Assembly (NCBI GenBank): GCA_965247705.1
Contig: CBDFHV010000029.1
Location: 15,257-79,256 of the forward strand
Direction of reading: 5' to 3'
DNA: 64,000 bases
DNA from: CBDFHV01 sp965247705
GTDB lineage: Bacteria > Pseudomonadota > Alphaproteobacteria > Rhodospirillales > CAMCUA01
The notes under the pieces were generated by a model. That model did no database searches. It was given only the letters and a program-made list of their open reading frames with translations, and was not told where the DNA came from. Made by a program: the position numbers and the translations under genes. This document shows, piece after piece, positions 42,409 through 50,666 of the stretch (position 1 is the stretch's first letter; every line of letters starts with the position of its first letter).

Positions 42409-44736
42409 ATGGAACGATTCGGCATCAGCCAGCCGGTCTTGCGGCGGGAGGACGACAGGCTTCTGCGCGGCCGGGGACTGTTCATCGACGACCATACCCC
42501 AAAGGGCGTGGCCCATGGCCATGTGGTTCGCTCGCCCCATGCCCATGCCAGCATCGCCGGGATCGACACCGCGGACGCCCGCGCCGCGCCCGGCGTTCTC
42601 AGCGTCGTGACCGCCGCCGACCTGGACGCGGCCGGTGTCGGGCCCATCCCCTGCCTGGTCCAGCCGGCCCGTGAGGGCACCCCGTTCCACGCCCGTCCCC
42701 AGCCGGCCCTGGCCGGGGACCGGGTACGCTTTGTCGGCGAGCCGGTGGCATTCGTGGTGGCGGAGACGCCCGCCCAGGCCCACGACGCCGCCGAGCTGGT
42801 GTTCGTCGACTACGCGCCGCTGCCCGCCGTCGCCGACATCGCCACCGCCCGCGCCGAGGGCGCGCCGCCGGTGTGGGACGACGTGGCCGACAACCGGGCG
42901 TTCGAATGGGAAATGGGCGATGGCGAGGCGACGGACGCCGCCTTCGCCGCCGCCGCCCGGATCGTGCGCCTCCAGGTGGTCAACAACCGAATCGTCCAAA
43001 GCGCCATGGAAGCCCGCGGCGCCATCGGCTGGTGGGATGGGGCGACGGGCGCCTTCGCCATGGAGACCACCACCCAGATGCCCCACAACATCCGCAACCA
43101 GCTTGCGGAGAAGGTGTTCGCCATGGACCCGTCGGCGGTGCGGGTGCTGGTCCACGACGTGGGCGGCGGCTTCGGCGGCAAGAACTCCCTTTACCCCGAA
43201 CAGATCCTGGTGCTGTTCGCCGCCCGGGCCCTGGGCCGGCCGGTGAAGTGGGTGGGCAGCCGGGAGGAAGCCTTCACCGGCGACTACCACGGCCGCGATA
43301 ACCTCAACACCGGCGAACTGGCCGTGGACGCGGACGGTCGGTTCCTCGCCATCCGCATTCGCACCACGGTGAACCTGGGCGCCTACGCCGCCAACCGGGG
43401 CGCCGTGTCGCCCACCTATGGGACCCGCATGGCCTCCAACACCTATCGGATTCCGACCCTGCAGGTCCTGGTCGACGGGGTCTACAGCAACACCGTGCCG
43501 ACCGACGTCTATCGGGGCGCCGGACGGCCGGAGATCACCTATCTTATTGAACGCCTGGTGGATTTTGCGGCCGCCGAGACGGGAATCGATAGAACCGAAC
43601 TGCGCCGGCGCAACTGCATCCCCCTGGAAGCCTTCCCTTACAAGACCATCACCGGCCTCGACTACGAACCCTGCGACTTCGTCGGCATCATGGAAGCGGC
43701 CATGGCGCGGGCGGACTGGGCCGGGTTCGAGGACCGGCGGCGGATCGCGGCCGAACGGGGCAAGCTGCGCGGCATCGGCATGGCCAACTACGTGGAGCGC
43801 TGCGGCGGCGGCGCCGGCCTGAGCGAGGATGCCCGCCTCGAATTCCAGGCCGACGGGTCGGTCACCCTCTACATCGGCACCATGTCCAACGGCCAGGGCC
43901 ACGAGACCGCCTACAGCCAGATCGTGAATGAGCGCTTCGGCTTGCCCTTTGACAAGATCCGGGTGGTCCAGGGGGATACGGACCGGGTGGCCAGCGGCGG
44001 CGGCACCGGCGGTTCCTGGTCCATCCCCATGGGCGGCGGCGCGGTCAGCGTGACCGCGGACCGCATCCTGGACAAGGCGCGCCGAATCGCCGCCCACAAG
44101 CTGGAAACAGCCGAGGCGGACCTGGACTTCGAGGACGGCGCCTTCCGGGTGACCGGCACCGACATCGCGCTCGACCTCGACGCCGTGGCGCGCCTCGCCT
44201 TCGACCCGGCGGCCCTGCCCGAAGGGCTGGCGCCCGGCCTCGACGAGACCGCCAACTTCAAGCCGGAGAACTACACCTATCCTTACGGCTGCCACGTCTG
44301 CGAGGTGGAAATCGACCGGGACACCGGCGTGGTGGAGATCGTCGCCTACCATCCGGTCCACGACTACGGCCGGGCGCTGAACCCCCTGCTGCTGGCCGGC
44401 CAGGTGCACGGCGGCGTGACCCAGGGCATCGGCCAGGCCCTATACGAGCACACGGTCTACGGCGACGAGGGGCAGCTCCTGACCGCGTCCTTCATGGACT
44501 ACTGCCTGCCCCACGCCGACCAGACCCCCGAATTTCACTTCGAGCACTGGGCCTCGCCCACCCAGTCCAATCCCCTTGGCATCAAGGGCTGTGGGGAATC
44601 GGGGGCGACCGGCGGCCCGCCGGCGGTGATGAACGCGGTGGTGGACGCCCTGAAGCCCATGGGCATCGCCCACATCGACATGCCGGCCACGCCACGGCGG
44701 GTGTGGGAGGCGATGCGGGCAAGCGGCAAGGACTGA
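42409..44736 (+). CDS. Molybdenum hydroxylase large subunit (xanthine/aldehyde/CO dehydrogenase type, CoxL form II-like)
   Basis: 775-residue molybdopterin-binding subunit of the xanthine oxidase family. It starts MERFGISQPVLRREDDRLLRG, has the hammerhead domain (residues ~20-130), VGGGFGGKN (~257), VYRGAGRPE (~370; form I CO dehydrogenase has a Cys motif here, so this is not true CoxL) and a C-terminal LGIKGCGESGATGG with the catalytic glutamate. The medium (FAD) and small (2Fe-2S) subunit genes are absent from both sides, so the partners must be elsewhere. Divergent from hyuA with a 159-bp gap. Confidence 0.9.
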   Translation: MERFGISQPVLRREDDRLLRGRGLFIDDHTPKGVAHGHVVRSPHAHASIAGIDTADARAAPGVLSVVTAADLDAAGVGPIPCLVQPAREGTPFHARPQPALAGDRVRFVGEPVAFVVAETPAQAHDAAELVFVDYAPLPAVADIATARAEGAPPVWDDVADNRAFEWEMGDGEATDAAFAAAARIVRLQVVNNRIVQSAMEARGAIGWWDGATGAFAMETTTQMPHNIRNQLAEKVFAMDPSAVRVLVHDVGGGFGGKNSLYPEQILVLFAARALGRPVKWVGSREEAFTGDYHGRDNLNTGELAVDADGRFLAIRIRTTVNLGAYAANRGAVSPTYGTRMASNTYRIPTLQVLVDGVYSNTVPTDVYRGAGRPEITYLIERLVDFAAAETGIDRTELRRRNCIPLEAFPYKTITGLDYEPCDFVGIMEAAMARADWAGFEDRRRIAAERGKLRGIGMANYVERCGGGAGLSEDARLEFQADGSVTLYIGTMSNGQGHETAYSQIVNERFGLPFDKIRVVQGDTDRVASGGGTGGSWSIPMGGGAVSVTADRILDKARRIAAHKLETAEADLDFEDGAFRVTGTDIALDLDAVARLAFDPAALPEGLAPGLDETANFKPENYTYPYGCHVCEVEIDRDTGVVEIVAYHPVHDYGRALNPLLLAGQVHGGVTQGIGQALYEHTVYGDEGQLLTASFMDYCLPHADQTPEFHFEHWASPTQSNPLGIKGCGESGATGGPPAVMNAVVDALKPMGIAHIDMPATPRRVWEAMRASGKD

Positions 44737-45231
44737 TCGGGCGCCGGGCGCAACCGCCCGCGGGACACGCACCGTCGGCACAAGCCCGGCAACGACGACA
44801 GATATTGTTCCGGCCTCATCGCACCCTTCCCATCCTGTCATGCCCATACTTGTTGCGGGCATCCATGGATCCGTGCCTATCCGGTCAGAACAGACACCCA
44901 CTACATATAGAGTAAGCGACGCGCCATGCCGACACCGCCCAATCGGCCGGTCATGACCCAGATCAGACATGCGTCCTGGAGGTATTCTGATCGCTGTCAG
45001 CGCCACTTGACGGTCCTTTTTCGGCAAGGTGCCGACATCAAAGAGCCAAGTCGCATTTCCTGGAAACATGGATGTTTCAGGTTGCGTGGGATCGAGTCAC
45101 CCTCAATCGAGTTAGAGGTGCTAACATCGGGAAGCATTGCTAATGTCAAAGGGAACGCTGCAAGCTCCAAGGTGAGAAGGCTTTACTCCTGCGAGCACCA
45201 GCCTTGCTTCCGCTAATAAGGACAGCTTGTG

Positions 45232-46715
45232 ATGTGCGGCATAGCGTTCGTGCGCGGGAGAGAGACGCAGACAAGATCGTCTGCGAGATGCTCGATCGGC
45301 TCGCTTATCGAGGGCCTGATGGCGAGGGCCGCTACGTGGCCGAAGGAGCCGACGCCGTGCTGGGCCACAAGCGTCTGGCAATCATCGATCCCAAGGGCGG
45401 CGCACAGCCGATCCTCACGCCGGATGGTGATGCGGCCCTCATCGCCAACGGCATGATCTACAACGACAAGGGACTGCGTGGGGACCTCTTGGCCCATGAG
45501 CCCGCGTTAGTTTTTCGGACAGGAAGCGACTCCGAGCCGATCCTGCACGGATATCGCGCTTATGGAACAGAGATCGTACGGCGCTTGGACGGCATGTTCG
45601 CTTTCGTGCTGATGGCTGGCGGCCGTGTCATCGCTGCCCGCGACCCCATCGGCATCAAGCCTCTCTATATCGGCCGCCGCGGCGATGCGCTCTATATGGC
45701 CTCGGAGATCAAGGCCCTGGTCGGGCACGTGGACACACTCGAGGAGTTTCCGCCCGGGCATTTGTTCGACGACCACGCCGACATGGAACGCTACTACACC
45801 GTGCCCGAGCCAAGATGCGAGCTAATGGACCCCGAGGAGACCGCGGCGCTGGTCCGCGACACCTTGGAACGCGCGGTCGTCAAACGGCTACGTAGTGATG
45901 TCCCACTCGGCGCATTCCTCTCAGGCGGCCTCGATTCCAGCATCATCGCAGCCCTTGCGAGACGCCATCTCGACACGCTGCATACCTATGCGGTCGGCCT
46001 CGAAGGGAGCGAAGATCTCGATGCCTCACGCCGTGTCGCCGAACATATCGGCTCGAAGCATCACGAATACGTCATTCGGCCGGACGAGCTTGTGCGCGAA
46101 TTGCCGACAATTCTTTATCATCTTGAATCTTATGATCAGGACCTTGTACGTAGCGCCGCACCAACTTGGTTCGTGGCCCGGATCGCAAGCCAATCTGTCA
46201 AGGTCGTGCTGACCGGCGAGGGCGCGGACGAATTGTTCGCCGGATATGCGTATTACAAGAAATATGCCGACCGAAGCGAGATGCACAGGGAATTGCACCG
46301 ATCCATCACGACAATGCACAACATCAATCTGCAGCGTGTCGACAGAATGACGATGGCGCACGGACTCGAAGCACGGGTGCCATTTCTCGACCTTGAGATG
46401 ATCGACCTTGCAATGCGTATCGATCCTGCACTCAAAATGCACCGGACGCAGACGGCGAACATCGAGAAATGGATTTTGCGCCACGCCTTCGAGGATCTTC
46501 TGCCCGACGATATCGTGTGGCGGGATAAGGCGCAGTTCGACCAGGGCAGCGGGACTGACGTGGCTCTTGCGGCATCGATGCCACGACGCTCGCAAGTGGC
46601 TTCGTCCGACGTATCGCCGGAGGAAGCGTGGTATAGTGCCCTCTTCATGGATGTTTTTCCCAAGGCCGAGCAGGCGTTACCTCTCGTCGCGCATTGGTCG
46701 AGTCTCCGTATCTGA
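45232..46715 (+). pseudogene. Asparagine synthetase B-like amidotransferase, frameshifted near its start
   Basis: Glutamine-dependent amidotransferase of the AsnB family. The catalytic start MCGIAFVRGRE (Cys2) is in one frame (from 45232), but from about 45255 the family sequence continues in another (DADKIVCEMLDRLAYRGPDGEG), as if one base had been lost in the GGGAGAGAGAC run. The glutaminase domain then shows LGHKRLAIID, the NGMIYND loop (usually NGEIYN) and GSDSEPILHGY; the synthetase domain shows AFLSGGLDSSIIAAL, SYDQDLVRSAAPTW and VVLTGEGADELFAGY. The rest is full length (about 490 residues). A GGA ribosome-like site precedes the ATG. Confidence 0.8.
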
Positions 46716-46776
46716 TGCGGTGGGTGGAAGGTTCGCTCCGTCGCCATTAAGGACCTGACGACGCCGAGCAACGTAT

Positions 46777-47208
46777 TCAAGCTGTCAGCAAACGCTCGAT
46801 CGGCGTTTTAGCCACTTCTTGCTTCGGGCGGGACAGATAGAACTCGGCGTGAAAATGGCCGGCCTTCTCCTTGCCGATCGGGTCGACATCCTGCTCGTGC
46901 AATTGCTCGACCACTCGCTCCTGTTCGTTCGTCGATGCGAAACGACGCTGAACAAAGGTTCGGTCTTCGAGTTTCTCCGTTGCATAACCCCACTCATCCA
47001 GGGCCTCCTCAATCGCGTCGAACGGGAACATCCGCAGCACGAAATTGGCGAGCCAAGGCAACCGGTCTGGTGTGACGGCCGGGAGCAGGCGGTTGAAGGT
47101 TTCCTCGGTCACATAGCCGACGCATCCGGTCGAAACCACCAAGTCGACCGGCGCCAGTTCTTGTTTCGCCGACATGGGCATGTAGCGCACCCGGTTCCTT
47201 GGACACAA
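46777..47208 (-). pseudogene. C-terminal part of a class I methyltransferase-like protein, cut by the IS3 element
   Basis: The last ~138 residues of a protein with DLVVSTGCVGYVTEETFNRLL (a Rossmann post-strand segment), PWLANFVLRMFPFD and EKLEDRTFVQRRFAS, which I associate with SAM-dependent methyltransferases of unknown substrate. The N-terminal half, with the SAM-binding loop, is absent: the frame enters the IS3 end at ~47200, and beyond the IS3 (48575 on) no matching coding sequence remains. Convergent with the AsnB-like pseudogene; the pair was probably the cargo of the mobile unit. Confidence 0.65.
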
Positions 47209-47215
47209 GTTTGTC

Positions 47216-48121
47216 TCACGCGGCGGGCCTGATTGAGATCGCGGCGTGCCACGCCTGACGAGCTTGAGCGGGGCTCAGGTAGCCGTTCTTTTCGACGATC
47301 CACTGGGCATTGTAGAGTTCGACGAAGTCGCGGACGGCGTCCCGCAGCTCCGCGATGTTGCGGTAGATGCGACCATGGATGATCTGTTCCTTCAGCGTGC
47401 GATTGAACCGCTCGGCGACGCCGTTGGTCTGGGGCTCGGCGACGAAGGCGTAGGACGGCTGGATGCCCCAGAACTTGATCTGGTTGGTGAAGTGGTCCGA
47501 CAGATACTGGGAGCCGTGATCCATCCGCAAGGCCAGCCCCCGAGCCGCGCCGGCCGCGGTCGAGCCATACAGCCCGGCAAGCCCCATGGAGATCGGCTGC
47601 AGGGCGGCGAAGCGGTCGCCGCGCTTGCAGACATGCCAGCCGACACACTCGGCGTTCCAATGCTCGACGGCGGTGAAGATCCAGCCCCAGCCGTCGTCCA
47701 CCGTGAACACCCGAACGCCATCGGTGCCCCACATGAGGTTCGGGGCATGAGTGATGATCTCACCGTCATGGGGATTGCCGCCACGGCGGCGGCAGCGATG
47801 GGGCGAGAGCAGATTGTTCTCGCGCATCAGGCGGAGCACCCGCTTGCGGGCAACCCGGATGTCGCGACAGACCCGAAGCCGAGCCCAGACCTTGCGGTAG
47901 CCCTCGCCCTCCCGGGGCGATGCCTCCAGGTCGGCTTCGATCGCCACCAGCAGCGCCTGGTCCGAGATCGCGGGCTTCGGTCCCCGACGCTTTGCCGGCG
48001 GCTGCTCGGCGTGCTGGCCGGAGGTCACGGCGTAGAACGAGGAGCGGGCCATGCCCCAGGCGGCGCAGACCCGCCGCAGGCCGTAGGCCAGACCCGTGCC
48101 GGGCGAGGTGGCGGCACTCAT
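47216..48121 (-). CDS. IS3-family transposase OrfB (DDE integrase)
   Basis: 301-residue catalytic subunit of the IS3 transposase. It has HTH-like and linker parts, then the rve core with DDE triad: D in MWGTDGVRVF (~138), D in RMDHGSQYLSDH (~195), E in NGVAERFNRTLKEQ (~235), and the classical ELYNAQW and RQAW tail. It overlaps orfA by 4 bp (start ATG 48121). The frame is intact. In this family orfA and orfB are normally joined by a -1 frameshift to make OrfAB. Confidence 0.9.
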   Translation of the reverse strand: MSAATSPGTGLAYGLRRVCAAWGMARSSFYAVTSGQHAEQPPAKRRGPKPAISDQALLVAIEADLEASPREGEGYRKVWARLRVCRDIRVARKRVLRLMRENNLLSPHRCRRRGGNPHDGEIITHAPNLMWGTDGVRVFTVDDGWGWIFTAVEHWNAECVGWHVCKRGDRFAALQPISMGLAGLYGSTAAGAARGLALRMDHGSQYLSDHFTNQIKFWGIQPSYAFVAEPQTNGVAERFNRTLKEQIIHGRIYRNIAELRDAVRDFVELYNAQWIVEKNGYLSPAQARQAWHAAISIRPAA

Positions 48122-48528
48122 CGCCGCGACCTCCGCCGCCCCAAAGGGCCGAAGGTCTCCGTCTTGGCCTCCAGCAGTTCCACCTGCATGGTCAACTCTC
48201 CGATCCGCTTCATGGCGCTATCCAGTTCCGCCTGCACCGGATCGCCCTTGCGTTGCTTGAGCGAGGCGTCGATCCCGCCGATCGCTTTCTCACGCCACTG
48301 CTCGAGCCGGAAGATCTCTACGCCCAACTGGCGCGACAGAAGTTGCACCGGCTCGTCACGCAAAAGCCGCAGAACGACCTCACGCTTGCGCGCCACCGTC
48401 CATCGCTGGCCAAGTCCCAGCGGGCCTGCCGGCAAAGCCTGTCCTGGGGAAAACGTGGACGAGCCAAGCTCGCCCGCATTTACCACAGGCCCATCAACAG
48501 CAACTTTCTTCTCAAAATTATCGGTCAT
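48118..48528 (-). CDS. IS3-family transposase OrfA (DNA-binding helper)
   Basis: 136 residues with a helix-turn-helix (RWTVARKREVVLRLLRDE, LSRQLGVEIFRLEQWREKA) and a C-terminal coiled coil (DSAMKRIGELTMQVELLEAK), as in the IS3 OrfA family. ATG 48528 is chosen; an upstream in-frame GTG (48549) lies inside a terminal repeat. It ends at 48118 and overlaps orfB. Confidence 0.85.
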   Translation of the reverse strand: MTDNFEKKVAVDGPVVNAGELGSSTFSPGQALPAGPLGLGQRWTVARKREVVLRLLRDEPVQLLSRQLGVEIFRLEQWREKAIGGIDASLKQRKGDPVQAELDSAMKRIGELTMQVELLEAKTETFGPLGRRRSRR

Positions 48529-48894
48529 GTTCCGGTCTTCCTTGGACACTTCGATTAAGCCAATTCTGTGTCCAAGGAAATCGGGTCCGACTCAGGATTT
48601 GTTTGTGCGAGCCTAACACGAACGTCTGCAAGTGTTCAAATCGACGGGAAAATCACCTCGGTGCATCGTCCGGTTCTGGCTAATTGCTGCCGAAAAATGG
48701 ATGCATACGGCAACCCCATATGTAGTGGGTGTCTGTCTTAACCGGATAGGCACGCATGGATCAGGGCGGACTCCTCGGGTAGACAACCATGGTTCACCGG
48801 AACAGGCCCGGCGAAGACAGCCGAGACTTGATCCTGCCGCCGGCACGTCTCCGCAAGCCAGTCGACGGGCAGCGCGGTGTCCAAGGTACCCTTG

Positions 48895-50501
48895 CTAGCC
48901 CCAATTATTCATGACGGCCATCGGATTTCAGCGGGACGAGCGGTAGCGACCGGGTTGACGGCGATTTTTGAGACGGATTGTCGGAGAGGTTGGAGGTTGT
49001 TGTTCGGGGCTCGTCCGGCGGCACCTGCCGCTTGGTTCAGGGCCCTTGGGCGGTGATGCGCCCGGCGATGGCGATCATGGCCGGCTGATAGGGATAGGCC
49101 GAAGGCAGGGCGATCCTGAGGCGCGACTTGAGCTCCTCGACGCGGACGGCGATTTTGAGAAACGCCCGGCGCAGGGTTTCGAAGGTGACCGTTCGCCACA
49201 GCGATTTCCGAGGCGCCGCTTGGCGAAGCTGATGCAGCAGCCAGTAGGCGCCGGTATGCAGGAAGAGGCGGAACTGGTTGGCCTCCCAACGGCGGCACGA
49301 CGTGCGGTCGGACTTGGTGTAGAGCTTGTGGTCCTTGATCATGTTTTCCATCCGCCCGCGGGCGCAGTAGACCTTCTCGTAGAGCGCCTTGGCGCGGCCG
49401 CTCAGGTTGGTGACGACGAAGCGGACGTCACAGCCCTTGGCGGTAGCTTCCACGCGGGCGATGACCGAGCGTTGCCGTGACCAGCTTTTGGCCTGGTAGC
49501 CGGTGTGGAAGAAGCGGCGCACCTTATCCTTTCCCTGCCCCGCCCGGCGCACGGCGGCGTCCTCGCACCACGGCTGGCCGATCCTGTTCAGCCGGGCGTT
49601 GCCGGAAAGCCCGAAGATGTAGCCGCAGCCCTGACGTTCGAGGAATTCCATGGCCTCCGGCGTGGCGTAGTGGCCATCGCCCCGCACGGTGATCTCGACC
49701 CGTGGCCAGTTGCGGCGGATGCGGCCGATGACGTGTCTCAGGATCCGCGCCGCCTCGTCGCCGGAGGGCCGCTTGCCGGGACGCAGCAGTGACATCACCG
49801 GCTTGCCGGTGGCCGCCTCGAAGATATGGATGGGTTGGAAGCAATAGTCGTCGTAATGGGCGTTGAACAGCGCCAGCTGCTGGCCGCCGTGAACGGCATC
49901 GTCGGTGTCGTCGATATCGAGAACGATGCGCGCCGGAACGCGCTTGAAGCTGGCGCAAAACAGATCGATCATCGACAGCCCCATGCGCCCGAGCGCGCGC
50001 CATGACGGCGCGTTCTCGAGGCGCGACAGGGTCGGTTGGCTCATCAGGTCGTCGCCGCTCTCGGACAAACGGCCACAGGCCAGCTTGAACGCCGGATCGA
50101 AACGCAGAACGTCGAGGTCGTCGCAATCCTCATACCCGCAGGCAATAGCGAACAGGCGCGCCCGGATCATGTCTACGTAAGCGTGGGTCGTGCTCGCCGG
50201 GTCGCGCACGTCGGTGACGCAGGAAGCGAGCACGTCGGCGATGCCGAGCCGCCTGTCGATCTCGCCCAACAACAACACCCCGCCGTCCGACGACAGCCGT
50301 CCGCCGTCGAAGCGGGCGCAAAGCGGCCTGCCTCCAACGGGTGACAAACCAGGGAGATAGGGGGTAATCTCGTTCATGGTGAGCCGTGGGTTGTTCTGTT
50401 GCCATGTGATCTTGTCTTGACACCAAAATCATACGGCATTTCAACAGGTTAATCTACGCTCACCAGCATTTTCAATCAGCGCCGTGAATAATTCGGGCTA
50501 G
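48895..50501 (-). mobile_element. IS1380-family insertion sequence
   Basis: 1607 bp between inverted repeats CTAGCCCCAATTATTCA (48895-48911) and its near-match (one mismatch) at 50485-50501. One transposase gene is inside; 125 bp of non-coding DNA lies on its left (48912-49036) and 107 bp on its right. No clear target duplication. It inserted into, and destroyed, a HicB-like antitoxin gene on its right side. Confidence 0.85.
49037..50377 (-). CDS. IS1380-family transposase
   Basis: 446-residue DDE transposase. It begins MNEITPYLPGLSPVGGRPL, has FDGGRLSSDGGVLLLGEIDRRL, then the acidic catalytic set: D in VLDIDDTDDAVHG (~156), D in TVRGDGHYATPE (~234), E in CARGRMENMIKDHKLYT (~344), in the order and context of the IS1380 family. 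The frame is intact. The product looks functional. Confidence 0.92.
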   Translation of the reverse strand: MNEITPYLPGLSPVGGRPLCARFDGGRLSSDGGVLLLGEIDRRLGIADVLASCVTDVRDPASTTHAYVDMIRARLFAIACGYEDCDDLDVLRFDPAFKLACGRLSESGDDLMSQPTLSRLENAPSWRALGRMGLSMIDLFCASFKRVPARIVLDIDDTDDAVHGGQQLALFNAHYDDYCFQPIHIFEAATGKPVMSLLRPGKRPSGDEAARILRHVIGRIRRNWPRVEITVRGDGHYATPEAMEFLERQGCGYIFGLSGNARLNRIGQPWCEDAAVRRAGQGKDKVRRFFHTGYQAKSWSRQRSVIARVEATAKGCDVRFVVTNLSGRAKALYEKVYCARGRMENMIKDHKLYTKSDRTSCRRWEANQFRLFLHTGAYWLLHQLRQAAPRKSLWRTVTFETLRRAFLKIAVRVEELKSRLRIALPSAYPYQPAMIAIAGRITAQGP

Positions 50502-50645
50502 GTCGAGTTCGGTTCGATGCCATCTTCCGCGCACCCGCGAACGTATTCCTCAACGGACGCCGCGAACGCCTTCTTCAATTCATCCACGGACAGGCCGTGG
50601 AAGTCGATGACGTCGTTCGTGCCGAGAACCCGCCCATGAAACGGG
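50502..50645 (-). pseudogene. Remnant of a HicB-like antitoxin, cut by IS1380
   Basis: On the minus strand, codons in frame from 50645 read FHGRVLGTNDVIDFHGLS, then VDELKKAFAASVEEYVRGC and EDGIEPNST, ending at a stop created by the IS1380 end. This is the HicB domain pattern (FHGxxVDELxxAFxxSVxxYxxxC). The N-terminal part is missing beyond ~50645 and the C-terminal DNA-binding part was lost at 50501. No HicA is seen. Only ~47 residues, so non-functional. Confidence 0.65.
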
Positions 50646-50666
50646 CGCTAACCCTGGGCGAGTCCC

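Larger units (their letters stand above)
47200..48574 (-). mobile_element. IS3-family insertion sequence
   Basis: 1375 bp. Terminal inverted repeats start TGGACACA (left) and pair with TGTGTCCA (right); beyond them flanking bases extend the symmetry to CCTTGGACACA/TGTGTCCAAGG. orfA and orfB overlap by 4 bp. No 3- or 4-bp direct target repeat is seen, and the methyltransferase N-terminus next to it is missing, so a deletion followed insertion. A second TTGGACAC copy 27 bp inside the right end makes a 10-bp stem (48540-48549 with 48568-48577). Confidence 0.85.
44872..48754. mobile_element. 3.9-kb mobile unit with IS1595-type ends and cargo, no own transposase visible
   Basis: The ends start CGTGCCTATCCGGT on both sides and match for 36 of 41 bp as an inverted repeat (including ACAGACACCCACTACATAT). 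An 8-bp direct repeat CATGGATC flanks it exactly (44864-44871, 48755-48762). The terminal CGTxCCTATCCGGT and the 8-bp duplication match the IS1595 copies in this window. Contents: ~320 bp of leader (44913-45231, no gene I can support, with a short palindrome GAAACAT-GG-ATGTTTC at 45063), an asparagine-synthetase-like pseudogene, a methyltransferase fragment, an IS3 element, and ~180 bp of right end (48575-48754). Confidence 0.85.

Noticed and set aside
44926..45216. A 96-codon frame in the leader of the 3.9-kb mobile unit
   Set aside because: No motif, no ribosome site and composition like non-coding DNA; I treat it as leader or remnant.
48613..48846. A small minus-strand frame across the right end of the 3.9-kb mobile unit
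   Set aside because: It spans the element border and target repeat and has no motif; not the missing methyltransferase N-terminus.
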